From the NCBI GenBank assembly GCA_951813855.1, contig OX638380.1:1008876-1072875 (forward strand): a stretch of 64,000 nt of DNA, written 5' to 3'. The notes beneath the pieces were generated by a model. That model was not told the DNA's origin, made no database searches, and worked only from the letters and a program-made list of their open reading frames with translations. The position numbers were made by a program, and so were the translations under genes. This stretch comes from an uncultured Verrucomicrobiae bacterium. GTDB taxonomy: Bacteria > Verrucomicrobiota > Verrucomicrobiia > Limisphaerales > AAA164-E04. Shown here piece after piece: positions 45,050 to 54,127 of this stretch. Position 1 is the stretch's first letter. Each line of letters opens with the position of its first letter.

Positions 45050-46675
45050 ATGCCACTTTCTATATCGCTACCAGCCGCCCTGCCGTCGAAAACACGTCGT
45101 GACAGCCTCGGAAAGCGACTTCGCTGCCTGCTGTTAACGCTGGTCTTCTTCCACGTCTGGGTCGTACATTCGGAAACTACCATTACGGTCGGCAACCAGG
45201 TTTCTCATCCCGGGAAACAAGCCAATATCCCCATCCTGCTCGAGTCCGACGATTCCTTGATCGGCCTTCAATTCGATATCCGTTACGACGCCGAATCGTT
45301 CATCGTCGCTTCGGTCGAAGTCGGCTCGGGGTTGGACGAGGAATTACGGGTCAAAGCCAATCACCTGACGGCCGGCCACCAACGCCTGGTGCTCTATTCG
45401 ATCGGCTCGCAATCCCTGCCCAACCGGGAAATCGCGCGCTTGAATCTCGTGATCGACGAGGATTCCGAGGAAATCCAAACCAGGATCGAGTTGCGCAATC
45501 TGATCTTGGCCGGCCCCTCGACTTTCCCCAACGAACTCGTAGGAAAAACCCAATTCGGCACCTTGTCCATCGTTGCCATTCCGAACGAGATCACAATTTC
45601 CGGACAGGCTCGTTACTACCGGGAGGACCGCATCATTCCAGACGGGACGATCAAGATTCGCGGCGGTATCATCCAAGATCACGTCAGCGACGACCAAGGC
45701 CGCTATCGAGTCCAGTTCCCGTCGCAAACTCCGGTGTTGCTCTATCTGGAAAAATCCTCGGACACCCCGGCCAACCGGGGAGTCACCGTGCGTGACATCT
45801 TGCTGCTGCGAAGGCACCTCCAACAGATACAACTTCTCGATTCGCCCTGGCAACTGCTCGCCGCCAACGTAGACCGTCAAAGCGGGATCGATCAGAACGA
45901 CCTCGCTCTCGTCCGGCGCCTGGTGCTAGGCCTCGCCGAGCGGTACGTCCCGGATCAACCGCTGTTCGACCTCGTGCCAGCGAGCATCGAATTTCCCGAC
46001 GAAACGAAACCCTGGGATTCGATCCGTTACCTTCAGTTGTCCAATCCGACCAAAGATCTCGCCGGTCAGGATTTTATCGGCGTAAAACTGGGCGACCTTG
46101 ACGGCGACTGGACCGGCGAAGTTCTCGAAGATCCGCCGCCGAACCAAAACGAAGTCCGTTACTATCCGCCCCTCGGAACCGGAATCCGATCGACCGGACT
46201 CGTGCTGGATTTTCGGAAATCGAACCGGCGGCCCCGAATCGATATCCGAACCGGACCAGGGGTTCAGAATCTCACCTCGTTGCAGTTCACTTTGAAATGG
46301 AATCCTGAGGAATTGACCTTCGATCGGTTCCATCCCCAGGGATTGCCCGCCCTTTCCTCTCATCATTTCGGAGTCTTCCCGGCCGGGAAAGGAATTTTGA
46401 GTTTCGCCTGGACGGATCCGACTCTGAGTGGCGTGACCTTGGCTCCGGGCAGTCCGCTCTTCACGGTCTCTTTCCGGCCGGAAACTCCCGGAATCCCGGA
46501 AGCTCCGACCTTCTCCGACCACCCTACTCCGCTACTGGCCACCGAAGGTTCCAGAGCGACCGGGTTGGCGAGCCGCGGATTCGATTCGGCTCCTCCCCTC
46601 GACTTTACCTCGAAGAACCGTCGCCAGGAACCCGGCCGGCTCGCACGATTTGAAGCGCCCCCAACCGGCAGATGA
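45050..46675 (+). CDS. Secreted cohesin-domain protein with internal dockerin-like repeat
   Basis: About 541 residues from ATG 45050 (a TTG at 45020 would extend it). A basic N-terminus leads into a hydrophobic signal (LLLTLVFFHVWVVHS). Then come a cohesin-like domain (VGNQVSHPGKQANIPILLES, LIGLQFDIRYDAESFIVASV), a small beta domain (ISGQARYYREDRIIPDGTIK) of carboxypeptidase-regulatory type, a dockerin-like pair (VTVRDILLLRRHL and DRQSGIDQNDLALVRRLVLG) and a second cohesin-like domain (LTSLQFTLKWNPEELTFDRF). Its stop overlaps the start of the following dockerin protein (ATGA), so both are made together and may bind each other outside the cell. No catalytic module is seen, so this is not a classical cellulosome scaffold. 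Confidence 0.8.
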   Translation: MPLSISLPAALPSKTRRDSLGKRLRCLLLTLVFFHVWVVHSETTITVGNQVSHPGKQANIPILLESDDSLIGLQFDIRYDAESFIVASVEVGSGLDEELRVKANHLTAGHQRLVLYSIGSQSLPNREIARLNLVIDEDSEEIQTRIELRNLILAGPSTFPNELVGKTQFGTLSIVAIPNEITISGQARYYREDRIIPDGTIKIRGGIIQDHVSDDQGRYRVQFPSQTPVLLYLEKSSDTPANRGVTVRDILLLRRHLQQIQLLDSPWQLLAANVDRQSGIDQNDLALVRRLVLGLAERYVPDQPLFDLVPASIEFPDETKPWDSIRYLQLSNPTKDLAGQDFIGVKLGDLDGDWTGEVLEDPPPNQNEVRYYPPLGTGIRSTGLVLDFRKSNRRPRIDIRTGPGVQNLTSLQFTLKWNPEELTFDRFHPQGLPALSSHHFGVFPAGKGILSFAWTDPTLSGVTLAPGSPLFTVSFRPETPGIPEAPTFSDHPTPLLATEGSRATGLASRGFDSAPPLDFTSKNRRQEPGRLARFEAPPTGR

Positions 46676-48954
46676 CTGCGACGATGGTCAACCCGCCCCG
46701 GAACGCCTTCAGACGTCTTTCGCGGCAAAGCTTTCAGCTGTTGCTTTTCGTCTTGCTGGTCACGCTTCCCGTCACTCGGACCGCCGCCGCCAAATTAGGC
46801 GACCTGGACAATGACGGAATTGCCACCATCCACGACGTAGTCGCTATTCTGGATCATATCAACGGCCGGAACCTGTTGGATCAATCGCGGCACGCGTTGG
46901 CCGACCTGAACCGCGACGGCATCATCACTCTCGACGACGTAAATCAACTGGCCTTGCTCATCGTGGTCGGCTCTCCCTTGGAAAACGTGATTTTCAACCC
47001 CCGGCTGCTGGCTCAAGAGCCGTACACCAATCAGGATTTCTATCCGTTCCGAGGCATCGCCGTTCCGAATTCCCGAATTCAAATCCATCACGCCTACGGC
47101 TTGGCGGAAACGCGGGCCGACCGGAAGGGAAACTTCACGGTAGAGATGCCCCTGCTCCCGAATCGTGCCCAGAGTTTTTTTCTCACCGGGTTCGACGAAA
47201 CGGACACTCCGACCGGTCTGATTCCCCTCCACGTCCTGCAGGATAAGGAAGGTCCGATCGTCCGAATCACTTCCCTGCCGGAAGCGAAGAGTACCGTCGA
47301 AGAAACGATTTCCCTCGCGGGCGCCGTCGGCGACGCCCTGAGCGGGCAATTCGGCTTGAACGTCCGGGTCAACGGCATCGCCGCTTCGGTATATTTCGGG
47401 GAAGGGATCAACGGCTCGTTCTTGAGCGAACCGGTCGCCTTGGAACCGGGGCCAAACCAGATCAAAATCGAAGCCAGCGACGCGGTCGGCAACGATACCG
47501 TACTAGAACTGTCAATTACCCGTCAGTTACCGAAGGCGTTCCGCTTGATCAAGATATCCGGCGATCGTCAAACGGGCGATTGCGGCCAATGGTTGGACGA
47601 ACCGGTCGCCGTTCAAATCCTCGGACCGAATCAAAGACCCATCGTCGGCAAACCGGTTCGGTTTCAAGTGCTGGGCAATCGGGGGGCCGTCGCGTCGGCG
47701 CCGACGGACCAGGCGCAGCGAAGCGCCGTCTCCCTGACCGATGCGGAAGGCTACGCCCGGATGCATTGGCGCTTGAGCGCCTTGGCCGGAGAAGGAAACT
47801 ATCTATTGCGCGCGTCTAGCCGGGATATCGACGGCACGATGCTTTTCGCCGCTTCGGCCCGGCCCCTCGGCCCCGGACAGTTGCACCACGTCGGCGGCAA
47901 CAACCAAAAAGGCGAAACCTGGACCTTCGCTCCCCACCCCCTGCGCCTTTGGGTCAGCGACGGAGTCAATCCCTTGAGCCGCCAACAGGTCCATTTCCGG
48001 GTTCTCACCGGCGGCGGCAATATCCAAGGGCAGAACTTTTTGGTGCTGCGCAGCGACGCGGCCGGCTTCGTAGAGACGTCGTTCTTTTTCGGAACCGACG
48101 CCGGACGGCAACAAGTGCAAGCCAGCATCCCGGATCAAGAAAACGCCGAATTCGTTTTTTCGCTCTACGGGGTGGATCCCGAACCGGATCGTCAGACGAC
48201 CCTTGCCGGAGTCGCTTTCAGTCCGTTTTACGAGCCGATCGAAAAAGCCTATGTCGAAGCGATCGTCGAGGGCGTTCGCTACGGACCGGTCCGCACCGAA
48301 GCGACCGGCTATTTCCAGTTTTCGGACCTTCGTCCCGGACCGGGCGTTTTGCAATTTTGGCCGTTTCAGCAAGGAGGCCGGGCGGTCGATTCTCCTCCAA
48401 TCGTCACCAGGGAACTGTTTCTGATCGAAGGCGAGGACAACCGGCTCGAAGACCCATTGATCCTGCCGCTAACCGCTCCGCCGACCACTGTCCCCTACAA
48501 CAGCCTTTCGCCCGTCAGCTTGACGCTGCCTGGCGTCGCCGGTTTCCAGATAACGATCGGCGCCGGGGCCGTTCTTCGCGGGGACGGCACCTCGCCCACC
48601 GCCGAATCCCCGCTCGACCTCTCGCTGATTCAAATCCCGGTGCAAAACCTGCCCGTCCCGGCTCCGACCGGCCGGCGCCCCCTGATCGCCTGGCTGCTGC
48701 AACCGGCCGATCTGCAATTCCTCGCTCCCCCCCGGATTCAGATTCCCGATCTCCAGGGTTTATCGAATGATTTCGTCGCCGGAGTTTTCGGTTTCGATCC
48801 GAACGGTTACCGCTTCGACCACCTGGCTTCGACGGGAGCGGAGGACGAACCCGCCCGGTTTCGCAACTGGACCTACTTCGCTCCGCCCCGCGCCGGATTC
48901 GGATTCATCGACACCGGGCAACGGAACGGCCGCGCCGCCGTGACGCTGGAATAG
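46672..48954 (+). CDS. Secreted dockerin-domain protein with Ig-like repeats
   Basis: A 760-residue protein with a signal segment (LLLFVLLVTLPVTRTAAA) followed immediately by a full type I dockerin: LGDLDNDGIATIHDVVAILD and LADLNRDGIITLDDVNQLAL, two EF-hand-like calcium loops. The rest is a string of beta-rich modules: a HHAYGLAETRADRKGNFTV unit, bacterial Ig-like domains (VRVNGIAASVYFGEG; VQILGPNQRPIVGKPVRFQV; PLRLWVSDGVNPLSRQQVHF) and a carboxypeptidase-regulatory-like unit (AYVEAIVEGVRYGPVRTEAT). It is a plausible partner of the overlapping cohesin protein. No enzyme domain recognised. Confidence 0.82.
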   Translation: MTATMVNPPRNAFRRLSRQSFQLLLFVLLVTLPVTRTAAAKLGDLDNDGIATIHDVVAILDHINGRNLLDQSRHALADLNRDGIITLDDVNQLALLIVVGSPLENVIFNPRLLAQEPYTNQDFYPFRGIAVPNSRIQIHHAYGLAETRADRKGNFTVEMPLLPNRAQSFFLTGFDETDTPTGLIPLHVLQDKEGPIVRITSLPEAKSTVEETISLAGAVGDALSGQFGLNVRVNGIAASVYFGEGINGSFLSEPVALEPGPNQIKIEASDAVGNDTVLELSITRQLPKAFRLIKISGDRQTGDCGQWLDEPVAVQILGPNQRPIVGKPVRFQVLGNRGAVASAPTDQAQRSAVSLTDAEGYARMHWRLSALAGEGNYLLRASSRDIDGTMLFAASARPLGPGQLHHVGGNNQKGETWTFAPHPLRLWVSDGVNPLSRQQVHFRVLTGGGNIQGQNFLVLRSDAAGFVETSFFFGTDAGRQQVQASIPDQENAEFVFSLYGVDPEPDRQTTLAGVAFSPFYEPIEKAYVEAIVEGVRYGPVRTEATGYFQFSDLRPGPGVLQFWPFQQGGRAVDSPPIVTRELFLIEGEDNRLEDPLILPLTAPPTTVPYNSLSPVSLTLPGVAGFQITIGAGAVLRGDGTSPTAESPLDLSLIQIPVQNLPVPAPTGRRPLIAWLLQPADLQFLAPPRIQIPDLQGLSNDFVAGVFGFDPNGYRFDHLASTGAEDEPARFRNWTYFAPPRAGFGFIDTGQRNGRAAVTLE

Positions 48955-48981
48955 AACCTCACGGCGACCGACCTTTTTTTC

Positions 48982-49620
48982 ATGGCGACCGGCTTCTCCC
49001 AGTTATCCGACGGCGTCAACCTGACGGAAGACCATCGATTGCGGCGAACGATCGAAGCTTTCGAAGCAGCCAACTCCGAAGACCCCCGGCGGGATACGGT
49101 CGAAGGAAAGTCCCTTCCTCACGAATTGATCGACGCCCGCCGCTTAGCCGGCTGGACCCTGAAACTCAAACCCGACGCTTCCGTCGTCCTGCGGCTGGCG
49201 AGTTATTGCCAGCATATTCGCCGGTGGGAAATTCCGCGGGACCGCTACCCGAAAGATCGAGCCGGCTACCTGCGATGGCGGCGGGAGCTGCAACGATTCC
49301 ATGCCGACACGGCGACCGCCATTCTGGAACGCTTCGGTTGGGATCGACCGGTCATCGAAACGGTGCGCCGCTTGAATCTGAAAGCCGACTTGAATCGATC
49401 GGACGAAGCCCAAGTGCTGGAAGACGCCCTCTGCCTGACCTTCTTGAGCTACGAATACGAAAAGTTTCTGCGGCGCGTGGACGAACCGAAAATGATCGGC
49501 ATCCTCCGGAAAACCTGGAAAAAGATGTCGGCATCCGGGAGGCAGCACGCGCTCTCGTTAAGCTTCGAAGGCGAAGCCCGGCGGATCTTGACCGCCGCCG
49601 TTGCTTCCGCTGAAGCTTGA
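48982..49620 (+). CDS. DUF4202 family protein
   Basis: A 212-residue cytosolic protein with the DUF4202 conserved blocks: FEAANSEDPRRDTVEGKSLP, RLASYCQHIRRWEIPRDRYP, AGYLRWRRELQRFHADTA and a C-terminal ALCLTFLSYEYEKFLRRVDE ... ILRKTWKKMS. The family occurs in many bacteria and fungi but its function is unknown; the conserved His, Arg and Glu positions hint at a metal- or nucleotide-dependent HD-like enzyme, which I cannot confirm. It starts 27 bases after the dockerin gene. Confidence 0.85.
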   Translation: MATGFSQLSDGVNLTEDHRLRRTIEAFEAANSEDPRRDTVEGKSLPHELIDARRLAGWTLKLKPDASVVLRLASYCQHIRRWEIPRDRYPKDRAGYLRWRRELQRFHADTATAILERFGWDRPVIETVRRLNLKADLNRSDEAQVLEDALCLTFLSYEYEKFLRRVDEPKMIGILRKTWKKMSASGRQHALSLSFEGEARRILTAAVASAEA

Positions 49621-49764
49621 AGAAACTCCTTGGGCGATAGTCGAAGGGAATAAAATCCGAAGCTCCATTTTTCGATTAACGTCGGCGCCGGATACGTTAC
49701 GGTAAAACCCCAGCGGCGAAGGCGGTCACCATGGCACACAAACCGAAAAAACTGAAAGCTGGAC

Positions 49765-49975
49765 GAGGCGATCATCGCCGGGGTCAAGGGTCCCGAGACC
49801 AGGGAGGTTGCCGCCAAGGTCATACCGGACACCACGGCGAAAACGCCGCGGAGATTCGTGGAAGATCAGACCGGAGAAACGGCGCCGGTCTTCACCGACG
49901 ACAGCCACCATGGCGCCGGTATCGATCGGACTCAGGAGAGCGTCAATCAGACCGCGGCGAGGAAATCAGGGAAGT
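49765..49975 (+). pseudogene. IS1595-family transposase fragment
   Basis: A frame without start reads EAIIAGVKGPETREVAAKVI, then a TAKTPRRFVEDQ and ETAPVFTDDSHHGAGIDRTQ stretch, which match the central DDE region of IS1595 (ISXO2-like) transposases. Only about 70 residues remain and the frame then closes. It is a separate copy from those at 55 kb. Confidence 0.6.
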
Positions 49976-50496
49976 GATTCAGGGCCGCGAGCTCGGGGAC
50001 TTCTAGCTTCGCTGGAACCCGGCACAAGGGTGTATTCCCCGAATTCGACAGGAACCGCCGGCAAAAGCCTGGGGACAGATTCGCCGAACGACTGGATTCG
50101 GGACCGATTACGTCACGGTGCCGGAAAGCGTGCGAGGCAGAATTTCCGCATGCTCCGGCCGTGGCAAGGGCAGGCATGCTGGATTAAAAGCGGCGCGATA
50201 AGGATGTCAAGGCCGATATTCCCGTAGCTTGATCAAGCGAAGAACCTGAGAGCCAAGCCCGAAGAACGCCTTGCCGTCCGGGCGAGGCACCCAGCTAACG
50301 GCCAGCAAGACAGAATCCCGAAAAACGGTCGCGACTCGCAAACCGGACGGAACGCTGCCGCCGCCAGAGGAACCGCTCCGGGCCGCGTTCCAGACGATAA
50401 ACGTTGCCGGGAGTCCCGACGCGTTAACGGACGGTTGGGATTATCTCTCATAATTACCTTGTTGAAATTCCGGTTTTCCGGTAGGTAGCAAAGCCA
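49976..50496. other. Intergenic region before the symporter
   Basis: About 520 bases following the IS1595 fragment. Short frames exist on both strands but none resembles a protein family. The symporter promoter is expected near its right end; no clear boxes were found. Confidence 0.35.
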
Positions 50497-52587
50497 ATGC
50501 GCGCCTTTTCGATTCTCGGAGTTATTGCGTTCTTCGCGTTAACCGGTTTCTCCCCTGCTCTTGCCCAGGAAGAACCGGGACTGGACGAAAAAATCGATGC
50601 CTTGCTAAGTCCGATAGCCGAAATATTAGGCAAGGTTATCATGGCCGGCATCGAGATCGGCGACACCCAAGTTCCGATCGTCGTCTTGCTGTTGTTCCTT
50701 ACCGCCGTGTTTCTGACCTGCTATTTCAAATTCATCAATTTACGAATGGTCGGTTTGGCGCTGCGCACGGTGCGAGGGAAATATTCCAGCAAGGACGATC
50801 CGGGGCAAATCACGCATTTCCAAGCGCTGTCCACGGCCCTCAGTGCCACGGTGGGACTCGGCAACATCGCCGGCCCGGCCGTCGCCATCGGCATTGGCGG
50901 CCCTGGCGCCGCCTTATGGATGATCGTTTACGGCTTGTTCGGCATGACTTCCAAGTTTTGCGAATGCACGCTGGGAGTTCGTTATCGCCGCATCGACCGC
51001 AAAGGCCGGGTACACGGCGGAGCCATGTACTATCTGCGCGAAGGATTGAAAGAACGGGGATTCGGCGATTTGGGACTCGTCTTGGGCATCCTGTTCGCGA
51101 TCGGCTGTATCGGGGGCGCCATTGGCGCGGGCAACATGTTTCAAATCAATCAGGCTCAAATGCTGTTCACCGAAACCTACGGCATCTTCCACGACACGGC
51201 TTGGTTGTTCGGCTTGATCGTAGCGATCATACTGGGCTTGGTCATCATTGGCGGCATCGTCTGGATCGCCCGCGTCACAGAGATTCTGGTGCCGTTCATG
51301 TGCGCCATCTATCTAACGGCGTCCCTGGTCGTACTGATCATTAACATCGGCGAAATACCCGCCGCCTTCGGCATCATCCTCGACAACGCGTTTACGCCGG
51401 GCGCGACCGGAGGCGGGTTTCTCGGAGCCTTGGTCTACGGGATTCAGCGCGGCGCCTTTTCCAACGAAGCGGGCGTCGGTTCCGCGCCGATCGCCCATTC
51501 GGCCGTCAAGACCAAAAAACCGGCCAGTGAGGGCTTGGTCGCCCTGCTGGAACCTTTCACCGACACCGTCATCGTGTGTACGGCGACTTCGTTGATCATC
51601 GTGACTACCGGGATGTGGAAAGTAGACACCAGCGTAGAAGACGTGCCGTTAGCCGCCCATCAAACCGTGACAGCCGACGCCCCTCCGGTCGAATTGGAAC
51701 CGGGAACCAAACTGGATATTATCGAACACTGGAGCAAGATCAGGACGACCAACAACCTAGAGGGATGGTTGCTGAGCGCCGATTTGGTGAACGATAAAAA
51801 CGAAAACAAATTCCTTCCCCATTACCTCAAAGGCGCCAACAATCATTTGTCGTTAGTCATGGATGGTCCGGTATCGGTCATCCGATCGTCCTCGACCAAA
51901 CCCTTAACGATCACCGAGGAACAAGGCCATTGGACCCAAGTCCGAACCGAAGAAGGCGAAGAAGGCTGGGTGATCAACCCAATAAAGTTCGTGAGCAATA
52001 TAAACGGGAACGAAGAAGAAGCCTACTTCTTCCTTCCCGGAACGAAAAAGCCGGTGGCCTTTCTCTTTCCGGATCCGAATCTCGCGTTCCTGACGATCAA
52101 CACCAATCAGGTCACGGTCACCGAGGAATGGACTCGAGTCGGCTTGGCCTTGGCCGAGGAAGAAACTCGCTACTGGGTCCTGACACAAGATTTGGTAGAG
52201 TCCTTCGACTTAGGCATTTGGCGCACGTCCGAGGCCTTTAAAACGGTAATTTCCTGGTTTCCGATGGTCCTCTCCGTCGCCGCCCTGCTCTTCGCCTTCT
52301 CGACCATGATAACTTGGGCCTATTACGGGGAGCAGGCCGTGGGCTATATCTTCAACAACCACACGATGGCCAGCTTGATTTACAAACTGGGATTTTGCCT
52401 CTGCGTGGTCATCGGTTCCTCCTTGAAACTCGGTAATCTACTGAAGATTTCCGATACCCTCTTTTTCTCCATGGTGATACCGAACTTGATCGGCATCTAC
52501 GTTCTCCTGCCGGTGGTCCGCCATGAATTGAAGAGTTTCCTGCAGCACGCCGAACAGATCGACAAGCGAGACGCCGGCCAAGACTGA
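50497..52587 (+). CDS. Sodium:alanine/glycine symporter (AGCS family) with SH3-like insert
   Basis: A 696-residue transporter; family members are usually 450-550. After an N-terminal hydrophobic/signal segment and a predicted helix, the AGCS core is clear: FKFINLRMVGLALRTVRGKY, FQALSTALSATVGLGNIAGP, GGPGAALWMIVYGLFGMTSK and the signature IQRGAFSNEAGVGSAPIAHS (317-336). Between the helix ending at about 375 and the one starting at about 580 there are about 200 extra residues with three SH3b-like units: EPGTKLDIIEHWSKIRTTNN (401-430), SVIRSSSTKPLTITEEQ ... GWVINP (460-496) and QVTVTEEWTRVGLALAEEE (538-567). The final helices resume with FPMVLSVAALLFAFSTMITW. It imports alanine or glycine with sodium; the insert probably faces the periplasm (inference) and might bind peptidoglycan or a partner. 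Confidence 0.9.
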   Translation: MRAFSILGVIAFFALTGFSPALAQEEPGLDEKIDALLSPIAEILGKVIMAGIEIGDTQVPIVVLLLFLTAVFLTCYFKFINLRMVGLALRTVRGKYSSKDDPGQITHFQALSTALSATVGLGNIAGPAVAIGIGGPGAALWMIVYGLFGMTSKFCECTLGVRYRRIDRKGRVHGGAMYYLREGLKERGFGDLGLVLGILFAIGCIGGAIGAGNMFQINQAQMLFTETYGIFHDTAWLFGLIVAIILGLVIIGGIVWIARVTEILVPFMCAIYLTASLVVLIINIGEIPAAFGIILDNAFTPGATGGGFLGALVYGIQRGAFSNEAGVGSAPIAHSAVKTKKPASEGLVALLEPFTDTVIVCTATSLIIVTTGMWKVDTSVEDVPLAAHQTVTADAPPVELEPGTKLDIIEHWSKIRTTNNLEGWLLSADLVNDKNENKFLPHYLKGANNHLSLVMDGPVSVIRSSSTKPLTITEEQGHWTQVRTEEGEEGWVINPIKFVSNINGNEEEAYFFLPGTKKPVAFLFPDPNLAFLTINTNQVTVTEEWTRVGLALAEEETRYWVLTQDLVESFDLGIWRTSEAFKTVISWFPMVLSVAALLFAFSTMITWAYYGEQAVGYIFNNHTMASLIYKLGFCLCVVIGSSLKLGNLLKISDTLFFSMVIPNLIGIYVLLPVVRHELKSFLQHAEQIDKRDAGQD

Positions 52588-52589
52588 AG

Positions 52590-52605
52590 CGGGGGCCGTC
52601 CCCCG
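52590..52605. terminator. Short GC hairpin between convergent genes
   Basis: CGGGGG-CCGT-CCCCCG sits between the stops of the symporter (52587) and the minus-strand isomerase (52620). A stable 6-bp GC stem in a 32-base convergent gap suits a shared terminator, although T-runs are absent. Confidence 0.5.
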
Positions 52606-52619
52606 AAAGGAGCGCCGGA

Positions 52620-53432
52620 TCAGGCGAAGGACGCCTTGAGATATTCGAGGCTCTGCCGCGCGATCGTTTCCGGCCCTTCCGTGAAGTCGAATACTTCGAC
52701 CGAGACGTAACCGTCGTAGCCGGTATCGCGCAGGGCTTGGGCGATCGGCCGGAAATCGACCTGTCCGAAGCCCGGCCCCTTGAGGTTTTCGTCGTTGGCG
52801 TGAAAGTAGGCGAACTTACCGGCCGCGCTTCGAATGATTTCCGGGACCGGTTTCCCCATGGAGCACATGGCTTTGACGTCCAGAATGATCTGGAAATGGG
52901 GAGACTCGAAGGCGTCGGTAAAACGGACGGCTTCCTCGGCCGTGTTGATGAAATCGGTTTCCGAAGGGGCCAAGGGTTCGAAACAAACGATGACGCCGCG
53001 TTCCTCGGCCCGGGCGATCGACGGGCGGAACACCTCCTTCGCGAATTCCCAGGCCCGATCGAAACTGACGCCCGGCAACAGGTTTCTTTGCTTGGGCGAA
53101 CCGACGACGATCGCCGAACCGCCCAGGTCGGCGCAAAAATCGACCAGATCGCAAAAATAGCGGGCGGTCTTGTCGCGCACGGCGGCGTCCGAATGGGTCA
53201 GGTGCATGCCTTCGGCCTGTACGAGAACCCAATGGACCGCCGAAATTTCCAGGCCGTTCCGTTCGGCCGACCGTCGAATTCGGGAGCGGGTTTCCGCGGG
53301 AATCTCCGTGACGTAGTTGGCCAGGGTGAACGGTGCGATCTCCAGGGCGTCGTAGCCGGTTTCCTTGACGAACCGCATCGTTTTATCCAACTCCCAGTCC
53401 TTGAAAATCTCGTTGCAAATACTGAACTTCAT
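52620..53432 (-). CDS. Xylose-isomerase-like TIM-barrel sugar isomerase/epimerase
   Basis: A 270-residue AP-endonuclease-2-type TIM barrel. The start MKFSICNEIFKDWELDKTMR at 53432 is the usual N-terminus; a longer frame to 53504 runs into the tRNA flank. Metal-site residues fit the family: Glu in VIVCFEPLAPSETDFI, Asp in QIILDVKAM, His in FAYFHANDEN and Glu in GYVSVEVFDF. Relatives include hydroxypyruvate isomerases and D-tagatose 3-epimerases; the substrate cannot be told from sequence. Confidence 0.85.
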   Translation of the reverse strand: MKFSICNEIFKDWELDKTMRFVKETGYDALEIAPFTLANYVTEIPAETRSRIRRSAERNGLEISAVHWVLVQAEGMHLTHSDAAVRDKTARYFCDLVDFCADLGGSAIVVGSPKQRNLLPGVSFDRAWEFAKEVFRPSIARAEERGVIVCFEPLAPSETDFINTAEEAVRFTDAFESPHFQIILDVKAMCSMGKPVPEIIRSAAGKFAYFHANDENLKGPGFGQVDFRPIAQALRDTGYDGYVSVEVFDFTEGPETIARQSLEYLKASFA

Positions 53433-53495
53433 AAGCGGTTTTTCACGACGGGCCGGCGGCCCGCCCACAGGTTGGAACCGGGCACCGACGGCGAA

Positions 53496-53570
53496 TGGAG
53501 CCAACTGTCGGATTTGAACCGACGACCGACGGTTTACAAAACCGTTGCTCTACCACTGAGCTAAGCTGGC
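53496..53570 (-). tRNA. tRNA-Thr (anticodon TGT)
   Basis: On the minus strand the cloverleaf is complete: acceptor GCCAGCT/AGTTGGC, D-arm GCTCAGTGGTAGAGC, anticodon stem ACGGT/ACCGT with loop TTTGTAA (anticodon TGT, reading ACA), T-arm GTCGGTTCAAATCCGAC, discriminator T and an encoded CCA end. It lies 64 bases upstream of the isomerase start. Confidence 0.95.
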
Positions 53571-54127
53571 TAATTTCCGATCGTCAGGAAGACGACCTAC
53601 CGCCGAATGTCGACCGGTTTCCGGTCAGAGTCAAGGGAAATGGCGCCCCGAGAGCATCGGTCCCGTTTGGCCGTGCCGGAATGAGCTTCCGGGGCTTCAA
53701 CCGGAGGGGGAAGCAGCGAACGGCGATTGAAACTACCGGGTATCGAACGGTACCGAACTCAGAAAATTCAACCTGACCGGAAGCCTGCTTCGTCAGCCGA
53801 AAAGTTGGTCATTGAAAAACGGCTTAGGTCTCATTTGAAGCCTCCGGGAACCGAATTGAACCCCCTCAGATTCCTCCTAAGGCGCACCAGCATTACCGTC
53901 AAAATCCCCCTGCTGGATGTGATCCTCGACAACGACATACCATGCAAAAAGGTTCGCAACCGATGATCGAGACTTTGAACCGCGATTTGCTGACTTGATT
54001 TTATCATTCAACGATCCGAGAATGGAACCGCTGAAAAAAATTTCCGGTAACAAATCAGCGAAACGATCGTCCGGCACCTGACGTATGACTTGCGTCAAGT
54101 CGGGTTCGTTGATTTCAACTGGACCCG
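53571..54127. other. Intergenic region between tRNA-Thr and the methyltransferase remnant
   Basis: About 550 bases with no convincing coding frame. tRNA genes are common integration sites and the decayed R-M/IS zone begins right after this gap, but I found no direct repeat of the tRNA 3' end within the window. Confidence 0.35.
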
